NCBI GenBank assembly: GCA_964352225.1
Contig: CAYGRM010000015.1
Location: 1-40,467 of the forward strand
Length of the DNA: 40,467 nt
Direction: 5' to 3'
Origin: CAJQQY01 sp964352225
Lineage (GTDB): Bacteria; Bacteroidota; Bacteroidia; Chitinophagales; Saprospiraceae
Shown: positions 1 to 8,690 of the stretch, piece by piece
How the letters are laid out: the number at the start of each line of letters is the position of its first letter
Numbering within the stretch: position 1 is the stretch's first letter
The notes under the pieces: generated by a model
The model's database searches: none
Told to the model about the DNA's origin: nothing
What the model saw: the letters and a program-made list of their open reading frames with translations, nothing else
Program-made: the position numbers and the translations under genes

Positions 1-2
1 GG

Positions 3-467
3 TTAGGATTGGGAGTTTTAGGATTTTATGTCATTCCATTTTTATCACAAGATCCAACTATCTTTAAGCAAGGATATGATTATCATACTCAAGCTGCAGG
101 TATTTCATTTACTCCTTTACCTTGGCAAAAGGAAGGAGAACTTCCAGCTCTAATTACGAATGGTTTTGGAATGGCTATTTATTTCGATCAGTTTATTGAT
201 GGGAGTGCAGCTGATAAATTATGGGCATTAAAAAATACTCATCTTTCCTTATTGTGCTTGACGGTATTGTTATCAATGGTTATTTTTTATAAAATAAAAG
301 ATAGAATAGATTATCGTATTTTTTTTTTGGGAACCTTAAAAGTATATTTAGTAATCTTTTATAATTTTATTCAAATACCATTTGGTTATCTTTTTCTTCC
401 TATGGTTTTTATTTCTTTGCCAATGATTGGGTTGTTGTTGGGGCAGATAAAATTAAAGAATGAATAA
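3..467 (+). CDS. C-terminal part of a polytopic membrane protein (5' end outside window)
   Basis: The reading frame is already open at the left edge, so this is the last ~155 residues of a longer gene; the TTG at position 9 is only an internal codon. The visible part starts with a hydrophobic stretch, then a soluble loop of about 70 residues rich in aromatic residues and Pro, then three or four closely spaced hydrophobic segments ending in a short charged tail. A large non-cytoplasmic loop followed by a helix bundle is seen in lipid-linked glycosyltransferases (GT-C type), but no catalytic motif is visible here, so the function is unknown. It lies 31 bp upstream of the next gene on the same strand and may be co-transcribed with it. 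Confidence 0.55.
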   Translation, partial: LGLGVLGFYVIPFLSQDPTIFKQGYDYHTQAAGISFTPLPWQKEGELPALITNGFGMAIYFDQFIDGSAADKLWALKNTHLSLLCLTVLLSMVIFYKIKDRIDYRIFFLGTLKVYLVIFYNFIQIPFGYLFLPMVFISLPMIGLLLGQIKLKNE

Positions 468-498
468 TTTTTTTAGTCATAAAAATTAAAAGTAATAA

Positions 499-1932
499 AT
501 GAGAGAAGTAACCATAATATTAATTTCACTACTATTACTTGGAGCAACGCAATTTAAAAAACCAATAAATATTAATCACGATATTCTTGAAGCAGTTAAG
601 TCGTATCAAGAAAATTGCGATCAAGAATTATGGAGACTTGATAGCATAGCAGAATTTAGATTTGATCAAGAATCAAATTGGAGTCCGACGAAATTAACCT
701 CTTTTTTCTATGTTCAGGATACCATTTTGAAGGACAATATTACCTATTATGATTACTCTCCAACAGTAAAAAAATATGCTTCAAGACAAGAGTATAGAAC
801 ACGAAGTGAGTCTGATGCTTATGTAAAAGTTCATTCACTTCAAGATTCCAATTTGAAAAATTGGAGTAAAGAAAAAGGAATTATTTTCCTCTCAAATAAG
901 ACTCAACGTAAAATGGAGGAATATCAATTTAGATATGATACCATATCTAAAGATTGGTATTTGTATCACTTAATGGTTGACTCTTTTGATACTAATCAGC
1001 TTAAAAAACAAAGATATTTCTACTCCAATATCGACCCAGGAAATTATCCTATCCAAGAAAGTAAAGAGCTTTTTCGATATTCTGATACCTTGCTAAAGGA
1101 GAAAATTAGTATTTGGAGAAAAGGAACATTAAATGAAGATTGGCAAAAATCAAAAAAGGAGACCTTTGAATACCAAGGCAATCTTTTAAAAGAGGAGAAA
1201 ACTTATTTTTTTGATGAAAAAGAAAATGACTGGAGACTTTCGAAACAAAGTGAATGGGAGTATCACTCAAATAATGAAGTGAAAATTGACTTTGAATTTA
1301 ACCAAGAAGATAAATCGAAAATAGGCTATAAAACAATTGAGAAAACTGATGGGAAAAAATCATTTTTCATTTGGAATGAAAAAAAGCAACAGTTTGAACG
1401 CTCCTCCACAGAGGAAATAAAAAAGCAAAATGATTTAATCTACGAAATAGTAAAATTGAATTATTTGTCTGGTTATGATCAAGATGTCACAGAGCATTTC
1501 TATGACTCCCAAAATAGGATGACGAAGACCATCCATAAGAATAAAAATAATGAGGATAAAGAGTGGAAAATTTTGAGCGAAACATCATATGGATATGAAG
1601 GTGTTAATGCTCGATTTTCTTCGGTTAAAAAGAAAAATGGGCAAGGGAAAATTATGGAAGAAATAGGGATTAACTTTGATGATTTAGGGAACCCAATCAA
1701 TCGGTTTTCGAGCGTGAAAGGACGAGAACGGGGACTTGAAATTAAACATGATGATTCGATAGACTGTAACGATGTTATAGTTCCTTCAGGTTTGAAGATA
1801 TTTCAAACAAATATTGAAGAAGAAATTTGGAAACATAAAAAAGCACCAATTCAAAGAATTTATTATACCAAGACCGATGGCATGATTAAAAAGTATAAAA
1901 AGGTTGAATACTTTTATACCAAAATAAAATAA
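499..1932 (+). CDS. Secreted hypothetical protein with degenerate Trp/Tyr beta-strand repeats
   Basis: This 477-residue protein starts with a short charged N-terminus and a hydrophobic stretch (residues 5-16), consistent with a signal peptide, so it is probably exported. The rest is highly polar, rich in Lys, Glu, Trp and Tyr. It is built from loose units of about 35-50 residues in which a Trp and a Ser-Lys pair are followed by an aromatic-rich strand and a Gly or Asn turn (for example around residues 205-265). This resembles the W/Y-rich repeat proteins common in Bacteroidota, which are distantly like YD-repeat or toggle strands. There is no T9SS tail, no lipobox and no enzyme motif. The ATG at 499 fits the signal peptide. 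Function not recognised. Confidence 0.6.
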   Translation: MREVTIILISLLLLGATQFKKPININHDILEAVKSYQENCDQELWRLDSIAEFRFDQESNWSPTKLTSFFYVQDTILKDNITYYDYSPTVKKYASRQEYRTRSESDAYVKVHSLQDSNLKNWSKEKGIIFLSNKTQRKMEEYQFRYDTISKDWYLYHLMVDSFDTNQLKKQRYFYSNIDPGNYPIQESKELFRYSDTLLKEKISIWRKGTLNEDWQKSKKETFEYQGNLLKEEKTYFFDEKENDWRLSKQSEWEYHSNNEVKIDFEFNQEDKSKIGYKTIEKTDGKKSFFIWNEKKQQFERSSTEEIKKQNDLIYEIVKLNYLSGYDQDVTEHFYDSQNRMTKTIHKNKNNEDKEWKILSETSYGYEGVNARFSSVKKKNGQGKIMEEIGINFDDLGNPINRFSSVKGRERGLEIKHDDSIDCNDVIVPSGLKIFQTNIEEEIWKHKKAPIQRIYYTKTDGMIKKYKKVEYFYTKIK

Positions 1933-2110
1933 GGCTGGTGCTGTTATTCATAGTAGTATTTTTGTATTTCTCTCGAAATGATTATTTCGTAGAATCTTTT
2001 CCCAACAACAAAAAATAAATTACTATTTTTAACTTTCAAAAAATATAAGAACAACAATTAATATATTGTCTCGTTTTTTATCCTAAAAAAAATTAAAACA
2101 TTCCTCATTT

Positions 2111-3199
2111 ATGCATGATGAAACCAATGATCAGGAAAATTCCAACATGGAAAATAAACCTGAATATTCTCAACCTGAATTTGTTAGACCTGAATTAAAT
2201 ACTCCACCGATAGATTCTACTCCTGTCCGTTCTTGGGATCGACCTTCTTTGGATTTGAGAAAAGTAACGGATGTTGTCGATAAAGTAAAAGCGGAAGTCT
2301 CCAAAGTTATTATTGGACAGACTGAAATGGTTGACCTTTTGATGGCAGCAATGTTTACAGGTGGGCATGTGTTAGTAGAGGGTGTTCCAGGAATTGCAAA
2401 AACTTTGACTTCCAAATTGATGGCGCAAGCTTTCTCAGTTGATTATTCTCGAATTCAATTTACGCCCGATTTGATGCCAACGGATGTGGTAGGAACAACC
2501 ATGTATAATTTGAAAACTTCAGAATTTACGTTCAATCAAGGGCCCATTTTTTCCAATATTATTTTGATTGATGAGATTAATCGAGCTCCTGCAAAAACAC
2601 AATCCGCCCTTTTTGAAGTGATGGAAGAGTATCAAGTGACAATAGATGGCGACACGTACACGATGGAACAACCATTTTTTGTGATCGCTACCCAGAATCC
2701 AATTGAGCAAGAAGGAACGTATAAATTACCGGAGGCGCAACTGGATCGATTTTTATTTAAAATCAATTTACATTATCCAAACTTGGAAGAAGAGAAGCTA
2801 ATTTTACATCGTTTTAAAAGTGATTTTAAAATGCGTCAGAAAGAAAAAGTACAACCAGTTTGTTCTGCGCAAGATGTAAAAGAGTGCCAAGAGATCATTG
2901 AAAAAGTTCATATCAAAGATGAATTGTTAGATTATATTGCGGCAATTATTCACAATACTCGAAATAATGGAGACCTATTTTTAGGTGCTTCTCCTCGTGC
3001 CTCTTTGGCGATCATGAAAGCCTCAAAAGCGGTGGCTGCCATGGCTGGACGAGATTTCGTTACGCCTGATGATATTCAATATGTAGCCGATCCAGTTTTG
3101 AATCATAGAATTATTTTGACTCCTGAAAGAGAGATGGAAGGCTATGGTGCGAAGGATGTGGTGATGGATATTATTAAGAAAATTGAAGTGCCGAGATAG
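2111..3199 (+). CDS. MoxR-family AAA+ ATPase
   Basis: This is a 362-residue cytosolic AAA+ ATPase of the MoxR/RavA group. After a disordered, Pro- and Asn-rich leader (about 1-45) come Walker A GVPGIAKT (91-98), Walker B ILIDE (151-155), sensor 1 TQNP (194-197) and an arginine finger in LDRFL (211-215). The winged C-terminal lid follows, with the ASPRAS segment near residue 295. MoxR ATPases act as chaperone-like factors that mature or regulate partners with DUF58 or VWA domains; the next gene encodes a DUF58 protein. The two genes are 85 bp apart, and that gap is filled by a palindromic element. The long N-terminal leader is unusual; ATG codons at 2111 and 2147 are both possible starts. Family assignment is firm, cellular role is inferred. 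Confidence 0.93.
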   Translation: MHDETNDQENSNMENKPEYSQPEFVRPELNTPPIDSTPVRSWDRPSLDLRKVTDVVDKVKAEVSKVIIGQTEMVDLLMAAMFTGGHVLVEGVPGIAKTLTSKLMAQAFSVDYSRIQFTPDLMPTDVVGTTMYNLKTSEFTFNQGPIFSNIILIDEINRAPAKTQSALFEVMEEYQVTIDGDTYTMEQPFFVIATQNPIEQEGTYKLPEAQLDRFLFKINLHYPNLEEEKLILHRFKSDFKMRQKEKVQPVCSAQDVKECQEIIEKVHIKDELLDYIAAIIHNTRNNGDLFLGASPRASLAIMKASKAVAAMAGRDFVTPDDIQYVADPVLNHRIILTPEREMEGYGAKDVVMDIIKKIEVPR

Positions 3200-3273
3200 T
3201 TATTTGGTTACTCAGTTATTAAGTTACTCAGTTTTGGTTACTTAATAACTGAGTAACTTAATAACCAAATAAC
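3199..3273. repeat. Intergenic palindromic element with two alternative hairpins
   Basis: Starting at the last base of the moxR stop codon, this element can fold in two exclusive ways. Fold 1 pairs 3199-3209 with 3263-3273 (11 bp) and 3210-3223 with 3241-3254 (14 bp). Fold 2 pairs 3215-3232 with 3248-3265 (18 bp, 15-nt loop). It is built from permuted copies of the words GTTACTCAG and TTATTAAG. No T-run follows, so it is more like an intergenic repeat or mRNA-processing/attenuation hairpin than a full terminator. Confidence 0.7.
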
Positions 3274-3284
3274 AAATTAAAAGC

Positions 3285-4607
3285 ATGAAAAACATCTTCT
3301 TGCCCAATAGATTTTTCCTACTCTTTGCCTTCATCATTGGGGTGTTTGTGTTGAGTTTTCCATTTGGATTTTTGTTTCCTGTGGCGCAAACGTTGTTTGT
3401 GTTAGGATTAGTTTTGGTGTTGGTTGATGTGATGTTGTTGTATGGAGGTGGAGATAAAATAAAAGTGAGAAGGGAATTGCCAAAAGTGTTTTCGCTAGGT
3501 GATCCGAATCGTGTAAAAGTATTGTTAGAAAACTTATCTAACCAAAAATTAAAACTTAAAGTCATTGATGAGATTCCGATTCAGTTCCAAATTCGGAATT
3601 TTGAAAAAGTCTTAGAACTCGAACCTGAAGAAGTGCAAACCATTATTTACCCACTCACTCCTAAGACTCGTGGAGAATATGAATTTGGCAATGTAAACGT
3701 GTTCATGGAATCATTTTTAGGATTGATTCAGCGAAGACATCAGCATAAATTCCAAATGAGTTTGCCCGTTTATCCTTCGATTGTTCAGATGAAAAATTTT
3801 GAATTAAAAGCATTTGACCGAGTTTCATATTCTACGGGAATCAAACAAATACGAAGAGTAGGGCATAGTTATGAATTTGAACAAATCAAAAACTATGTAC
3901 GAGGAGATGATTATCGAAGTATTAATTGGAAAGCAAGTAGCCGCCGAGCGACCCTGATGGTCAATCAATATCAAGACGAAAGAGCGCAGCAAGTATATTC
4001 GATTATTGATAAAAGTCGGGCGATGCGCATGCCTTTCGATGGATTAAGTTTGATGGATTATGCAATCAATACTAGTCTGGTCATTTCCAATGTGGCATTG
4101 GCAAAGCATGATCGAGCAGGATTATTGACTTTCTCTGACATCATCGGAACTACGATCAAAGCAGATCGAAAACCTACTCAACTAAATAAAATTCTCCTCG
4201 CACTTTACAAAGAAAAAGAACGAAACCTCGAAGCGAATTACGAGCTACTTTATCATTCTGCGCGAAAATTAATCAAAGGTCGAAGTCTTTTGATGTTGTA
4301 CACCAATTTTGAAAGTATGTATGCTTTGGAACGCGTACTTCCTATTTTGCGGAGAATTAATACTTTACATTTATTAGTTGTGGTCTTTTTTGAAAATACT
4401 GAAATCAACGATTTTGCGAAGCTAAAAGTAGATACCACTCAAGATATTTATCATCAAACGATTGCTCAAAAATTCCTCAATGAGAAATCACAAATGGTAC
4501 AAAAACTCAAACAATATGGTATCCAAGCCATCCTTTCCAAGCCGGAAGATCTTTCGGTAAATTCAATTAATAAATATTTGGAATTAAAGTCTCGAGGATT
4601 GATTTGA
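3285..4607 (+). CDS. DUF58 domain-containing membrane protein, MoxR partner
   Basis: This 440-residue protein has two N-terminal membrane segments (about 8-30 and 33-54). A beta-rich region follows, and then the DUF58 signature near residues 203-225, where GDDYRSINWKASSR is visible. The C-terminal part continues as a VWA-like fold, with a DKS motif near residue 244. DUF58 proteins are usually encoded beside MoxR ATPases and are thought to be their membrane-bound clients. In Bacteroidota the pair is often followed by the batA-batE aerotolerance genes. Here the next gene is hemA, so the pair stands alone on the downstream side. Start ATG at 3285 lies just after the palindrome. Family is clear, physiological role unknown. 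Confidence 0.9.
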   Translation: MKNIFLPNRFFLLFAFIIGVFVLSFPFGFLFPVAQTLFVLGLVLVLVDVMLLYGGGDKIKVRRELPKVFSLGDPNRVKVLLENLSNQKLKLKVIDEIPIQFQIRNFEKVLELEPEEVQTIIYPLTPKTRGEYEFGNVNVFMESFLGLIQRRHQHKFQMSLPVYPSIVQMKNFELKAFDRVSYSTGIKQIRRVGHSYEFEQIKNYVRGDDYRSINWKASSRRATLMVNQYQDERAQQVYSIIDKSRAMRMPFDGLSLMDYAINTSLVISNVALAKHDRAGLLTFSDIIGTTIKADRKPTQLNKILLALYKEKERNLEANYELLYHSARKLIKGRSLLMLYTNFESMYALERVLPILRRINTLHLLVVVFFENTEINDFAKLKVDTTQDIYHQTIAQKFLNEKSQMVQKLKQYGIQAILSKPEDLSVNSINKYLELKSRGLI

Positions 4608-4617
4608 TCATAAACGA

Positions 4618-4657
4618 CATGAGCTTTTTTTTGAGTAAAAAGTAGACTCATGATTTT
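4618..4657 (+). terminator. Possible intrinsic terminator after the DUF58 gene
   Basis: CATGAG at 4618-4623 pairs with CTCATG at 4647-4652. An inner T-tract and A-tract (4624-4630 with 4637-4641) can extend the pairing, and ATTTTT follows. The stem is AT-rich and bulged, so the call is weak. The rest of the 286-bp gap before hemA shows no clear promoter match to TTG-N17-TAnnTTTG. Confidence 0.35.
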
Positions 4658-4893
4658 TGTCACCATCATAAGATGACTTTTATCACCTTTCTATTTTATT
4701 TTAATATTTAAAATTGCACTTCGAAAGTTCAACATCAATTGAAAATTACTGTTGTAATGTGCCAATAAGTTGGGAATCATTTTTGCGACTTTCGCTTAAA
4801 AAAGCGATCTACCAACTACAAATTAGTGAATTATGTGATTAATTGAAGATTGTTGAAATACTTTTGTGTTCTAAAACTTTCGGTAAAAATAAT

Positions 4894-6123
4894 ATGCTCA
4901 ACAATTTCAAAATCATAACAATTACGCACAAAAATGTTTCTTTGCAAACATTAAGTAAATTCATCGTTCCTTCCACGGATGAAGCTGAATTGCAATTGAA
5001 ATTAAATACACTTAAAGAGCATTTTGAAATAGATGAAATGATGTACTTGGCGACATGTAACCGAGTAATGTATTTTTTCTACGCCGAAACGAATGTTAAC
5101 GAATCCTTTGTGGGAGAATTTTTATCTCACGCCAATCCTCAATTTCAAACAGATTTAGTAGATGATTTTTCTAAGAGAATTACGATTTTAGAAGGTCATG
5201 ATGCATTGGAGCATCTAATGGAAGTAGCTTCATCGATTGATTCACTAGTGATTGGAGAGCGTGAAATCCTACGGCAATTACGAACTGCTTTCGATCAATG
5301 CGTCAATTGGAATATGACGGGAGATCATCTTCGAATGGCAATGCAATTGGCTGTAGGAACGGCTAAAAAAGTGTACTCCGATACTCGAATTGGAGAGAAA
5401 CCAGTCTCTGTTGTTTCATTAGCAATTCAAAAATTGTTGAAATCAAATTTTCCAAAATCTGGAAAATTACTTTTAATTGGAGCTGGACAAACCAATTTGT
5501 TAGTGGCTAAATTTTTGAAAAAATACGAATACAAAAATGTAACTGTTTTCAATCGAAGTATCGAAAGAGCCAATTCATTAGCTGAAATGTTAAATGGAGA
5601 TGCTTTTTTACTCGAAGATTTGAAATCATATCAAGCAGGTTTTGATGGGATAATTATTTGTACAGGTTCAGATAAGGCTTTGCTAAATGATGAGTTATAT
5701 GCTTCACTTTTGGCAACAGATAAATCAAGAAAGCTGATCATTGATCTAGCGATTCCAAATAATGTGGAACCTTCAATTGCTGAGAATTTTAATGTCAACT
5801 ATATTGAAATTGAAGACTTGAGAAATTTAGCGAAAGAAAATTTAGGTTTTCGTCAAAAAGAAATTTCAAGTGCTCAAAAAATTATTGAGGCTAATTTAGT
5901 GAAGTTCCAAAAGACTCACCAACAACGACAAATCACCAAAGCGATGCGTCATGTTCCTCAAAAAATCAAAGCAGTCAAGTCACATGCGATGAATGAGGTA
6001 TTCAAAAAAGATGTAGCTGAATTGGATGAAAATGCTCGGGAAGTTTTAGAACGAGTATTAAGTTATATGGAAAAAAGATGTATTAGTATTCCCATGGAAG
6101 CGGCGAAGAATACCATCTCGTAA
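4894..6123 (+). CDS. hemA: Glutamyl-tRNA reductase
   Basis: HemA reduces glutamyl-tRNA(Glu) to glutamate-1-semialdehyde with NADPH, the first committed step of C5-pathway tetrapyrrole synthesis in the cytosol. With the ATG at 4894 the protein has 409 residues, the usual length. It shows the catalytic Cys in ATCNR (C55), the GERE motif that follows it, a Rossmann glycine motif GAGQT near residue 192, the NRS segment binding the NADP phosphate, and a helical C-terminal dimerisation domain. The frame extends upstream to a TTG at 4843, but those 17 residues have no counterpart in the family. No other heme gene is adjacent. The gene ends directly against a palindromic repeat. Confidence 0.95.
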   Translation: MLNNFKIITITHKNVSLQTLSKFIVPSTDEAELQLKLNTLKEHFEIDEMMYLATCNRVMYFFYAETNVNESFVGEFLSHANPQFQTDLVDDFSKRITILEGHDALEHLMEVASSIDSLVIGEREILRQLRTAFDQCVNWNMTGDHLRMAMQLAVGTAKKVYSDTRIGEKPVSVVSLAIQKLLKSNFPKSGKLLLIGAGQTNLLVAKFLKKYEYKNVTVFNRSIERANSLAEMLNGDAFLLEDLKSYQAGFDGIIICTGSDKALLNDELYASLLATDKSRKLIIDLAIPNNVEPSIAENFNVNYIEIEDLRNLAKENLGFRQKEISSAQKIIEANLVKFQKTHQQRQITKAMRHVPQKIKAVKSHAMNEVFKKDVAELDENAREVLERVLSYMEKRCISIPMEAAKNTIS

Positions 6124-6176
6124 TCCGAAGCTCCCGCTTCGGATATCACTAATTGTTTCGAAGCGGGAGCTTCGAA
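6124..6176. repeat. Bipartite palindromic repeat (double stem-loop) after hemA
   Basis: Two small perfect stem-loops lie in inverted orientation: 6124-6143 (7-bp stem, 6-nt loop) and 6157-6176 (7-bp stem, 6-nt loop). Because the loops are also complementary, 6126-6141 pairs perfectly with 6159-6174, giving one 16-bp hairpin. The core word is CGAAGCTCCCGCTTCG, much richer in GC than its surroundings. It sits between convergent genes, starts one base after the hemA stop and overlaps the 3' end of the opposite gene. The layout is like REP/BIME elements. Confidence 0.75.
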
Positions 6177-7450
6177 GTACTTTGATTTCCTTCTCCAACA
6201 ATTTTCAAAAAGACTTTATCTGTTTTTAATTCCGTTTTTGACAAAGGCGGATTTTGATAATACTGCTGTAACACATCAGCATGTTCGGTATTTAAAAATC
6301 GAACGACTTTTCCTCGAATATATCCACGATTACCATTGGCAGATTGAACATACAAATAAGGTGAGATTGTCTTTTTTCCATTCTGCATAAACACTTTCTC
6401 AAAATGTTTGATGATGATGAAAGGAATATTCGGTTCTAGTTGTTCAATTTTTGTAGACAAAAAGGATGGCTCAGATTTCAGGAAAATTTTAGGTTGAGTC
6501 ACAATGCCTTTGAGTGCATTTCGATTTTCTTGATAAAATTGTACGAACTGTTTTTTTCGATTATCCCAGGCGAAAGTATAAGTCACAAATTCCATACATC
6601 GTTCTTGTGTCTCACTATTTTTATCAAATTGGTAAGGTAAAGAGAATTTTTTGCAAGCCACATAATCCACAAATTCCACTCGAATACTTGTCGAACTTAC
6701 CTCCACAGACTTAAACATTGCAGGCGAAAATAAATCATCGTCATAGGTCAAGGTCATTCTTTCTTCTAATACTTTTTTTAAATAACCGGACTGGAGAGAA
6801 AAAACTTCTAAAGTTCTATTTTCCAAATCACTTGAACTAGAGTAACTTTTGGTCTCCATCAAAAAATCTGCTATGCCATCATTTGTCACATCCTTCATTT
6901 GAAATAAATTCAAGGTTTCTCGACCCATTGCACTTTGACTTTCATAGTTCATGTGAACTGATTTTCCATGTTCGTTGGTTACGACTAAATAGTATTCATG
7001 GTAGGTTGGATTCAATAAATCATTGTCATTTATATTATCACGACCTCGAATAGCCGCGATCCAGATGACTGATTTTTCAAAACCATTGTTAAGGGAAATT
7101 TTCTTTTTCTGAAAAGATCGGAGTTTCGAATCTATGTTTTCATTTTCCATGATCACTCCAATTCCATCTCCAAAGATCCAACCTTCTTGTCCTGAAAGGG
7201 AACGGACTTTATACCATTTGAACTTTTGATTTTGGGCATCATCCAAATGTTGCAAAGTTGTTTCTCCTAGAACTTCAAATAATTCTCCTTCGGAAAAACG
7301 AATATCTGAATGTTCGAAATAGCTACTATCAGGATAAAGCGTAACGGTATTTAAAGCAGTTGCTACTCGACTTTTGAAAACTAAATCAGAGGCCTTACTA
7401 GAGAAAGTAAAAACGACAAAAGCGAAAATCCACAGGAATCTAAAGTTCAT
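6149..7450 (-). CDS. Secreted protein with two bacterial SH3-type domains
   Basis: This 433-residue protein begins with a signal peptide (1-20, FSSKAS cleavage region). A bacterial SH3-like domain covers about 28-100, ending in an EGWIFGDG-type strand. A beta-rich middle region contains an FG-GAP-like DVTNDGIADFLM segment near residue 190. A second SH3-like segment follows at about 315-390, with GNRGYIRG. Such domains bind peptidoglycan or cell-wall ligands, so it is probably periplasmic or surface-located; the exact role is unknown. The last ~10 codons (SKLPLRNN end) are read through the second half of the palindromic repeat next to hemA, so the native C-terminus was probably altered by the insertion. 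It is divergent from the next gene, with a 247-bp gap. Confidence 0.75.
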   Translation of the reverse strand: MNFRFLWIFAFVVFTFSSKASDLVFKSRVATALNTVTLYPDSSYFEHSDIRFSEGELFEVLGETTLQHLDDAQNQKFKWYKVRSLSGQEGWIFGDGIGVIMENENIDSKLRSFQKKKISLNNGFEKSVIWIAAIRGRDNINDNDLLNPTYHEYYLVVTNEHGKSVHMNYESQSAMGRETLNLFQMKDVTNDGIADFLMETKSYSSSSDLENRTLEVFSLQSGYLKKVLEERMTLTYDDDLFSPAMFKSVEVSSTSIRVEFVDYVACKKFSLPYQFDKNSETQERCMEFVTYTFAWDNRKKQFVQFYQENRNALKGIVTQPKIFLKSEPSFLSTKIEQLEPNIPFIIIKHFEKVFMQNGKKTISPYLYVQSANGNRGYIRGKVVRFLNTEHADVLQQYYQNPPLSKTELKTDKVFLKIVGEGNQSTSKLPLRNN

Positions 7451-7697
7451 ATTTTTTATTTTTCGTAGAAAAAATAGAAAGGTCTCAGTTAGGTTGGATT
7501 AAATGGTTAAGAGGAAGTTTTTATTGAAGATTTAGTTTGCGTTCTTTTAGTTGGAAGCAAAACTTCAAGATAAAAACTTTTTAGTCTCCCTCAAAATTAC
7601 ACAAAATCCATGCTATTTATAGAAAAATGTACAACTTTGGAATAACTCGGGTGTTGAGTATCGGAAGTCTTATTTACATTAAAAATTAAACTGAACA

Positions 7698-8609
7698 ATG
7701 AAAAAACAACTTACCATTTTTTTATTCCTTTTGATCACAATCGTTTTCTTTCAAAATAACCTTTTTGCACAACGCGATTTTTCCGAAGTAGAAATTAAAG
7801 CTGAGCAGGTAGCTGATAATATTTATATGCTAACGGGAAGCGGTGGAAATATTGGAGTCGTCATTGGGGATGATGGCGTATTTATGATTGATTCTCAATA
7901 TGGGCCATTGAGTGAGAAGATTGCAACAGCAATTGGAAAGTTAAGTTCTCAACCTATCAAATATTTATTTAATACTCATTGGCACGGAGACCATACTGGA
8001 GGGAATGAAAATTTTGGACAAAAAGGAGCCGTCATCGTTGCTCACGAAAATGTAAAAAGTAGAATGAGTACCGAACAGATTCGTCCTTTTAGAAAAGCAA
8101 CACCTGCTGCCGCTGAAATCGCTCAACCAGTTATCACATTTAAAAATGACATGAAATTTCATTTGAATGGAGAAGATATTCTGATTTATCATTATCATTT
8201 TGGGCACACGGATGGTGATGCATTTGTTTATTTTCCAAAAAGTAATGTCATCCACATGGGAGATAATTTTTTTAAGGGAAGATTTCCATACATTGATTTA
8301 GGTTCAGGTGGAAGTGTAGAGGGTGCTCTGAAAAATATAAATGAGGTACTTTTTTTAGTTGATTCTGAAACTAAGATCATTCCTGGTCACGGATCATTAG
8401 CCAATAAAAATGATTTGATGGAATACCGAGATGTGATTATGATCGCTCAAGATCGAGTCAAAAAAGCGATCGCTCAAGGAATGACTTTAGAAGAAATAAA
8501 AGCCGCAAATGTGACGAAAGAATACGATGAAGAATGGGGGAGTGGTTTTATCAATCCCGAAAAATTTGTAGAAATTCTTTATGCTGATTTAACTAAAGAA
8601 GAGAATTAA
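7698..8609 (+). CDS. Exported metallo-beta-lactamase-fold hydrolase
   Basis: This 303-residue protein has an N-terminal signal peptide (1-25, ending LFAQ). Its MBL fold carries the full di-zinc site: HWHGDH (H94, H96, D98, H99), H170 in HFGHTDGD, D189 in MGDN and H231 in PGHG. The layout fits the group that includes class B3 beta-lactamases, SoxH/quinoprotein-relay proteins and other periplasmic hydrolases of unknown substrate. It may hydrolyse an ester, thioester or lactam in the periplasm, but the sequence does not say which. The upstream 247 bp holds an imperfect inverted repeat (7514-7529 with 7563-7581) and no convincing promoter box. Downstream is a hairpin shared with the convergent DUF6089 gene. 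Confidence 0.85.
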   Translation: MKKQLTIFLFLLITIVFFQNNLFAQRDFSEVEIKAEQVADNIYMLTGSGGNIGVVIGDDGVFMIDSQYGPLSEKIATAIGKLSSQPIKYLFNTHWHGDHTGGNENFGQKGAVIVAHENVKSRMSTEQIRPFRKATPAAAEIAQPVITFKNDMKFHLNGEDILIYHYHFGHTDGDAFVYFPKSNVIHMGDNFFKGRFPYIDLGSGGSVEGALKNINEVLFLVDSETKIIPGHGSLANKNDLMEYRDVIMIAQDRVKKAIAQGMTLEEIKAANVTKEYDEEWGSGFINPEKFVEILYADLTKEEN

Positions 8610-8625
8610 GGGTCAACGTTTAATA

Positions 8626-8664
8626 GTGAACGGTTAATACCTCCGAGAGATATTAACCGTTCAC
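8626..8664. terminator. Hairpin between convergent genes, likely two-way terminator
   Basis: 8626-8639 pairs perfectly with 8651-8664 (14 bp, 11-nt loop). Partial outer symmetry (CAACG at 8614-8618 with CGTTG at 8671-8675) suggests a larger decayed palindrome. No strong T-run follows on either strand, so part of its role may be as a repeat element. Confidence 0.5.
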
Positions 8665-8690
8665 GTTCATCGTTGATGATTCACGATTAA

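Noticed and set aside
1933..2110. TATTTTTG at 1957-1964 as a moxR promoter
   Set aside because: It matches the -7 box, but no TTG lies 16-19 bp upstream, and the leader would be ~150 nt.
4843..4893. Upstream extension of hemA from a TTG codon
   Set aside because: The 17 extra residues do not fit the family N-terminus; the ATG at 4894 gives the normal length and start.
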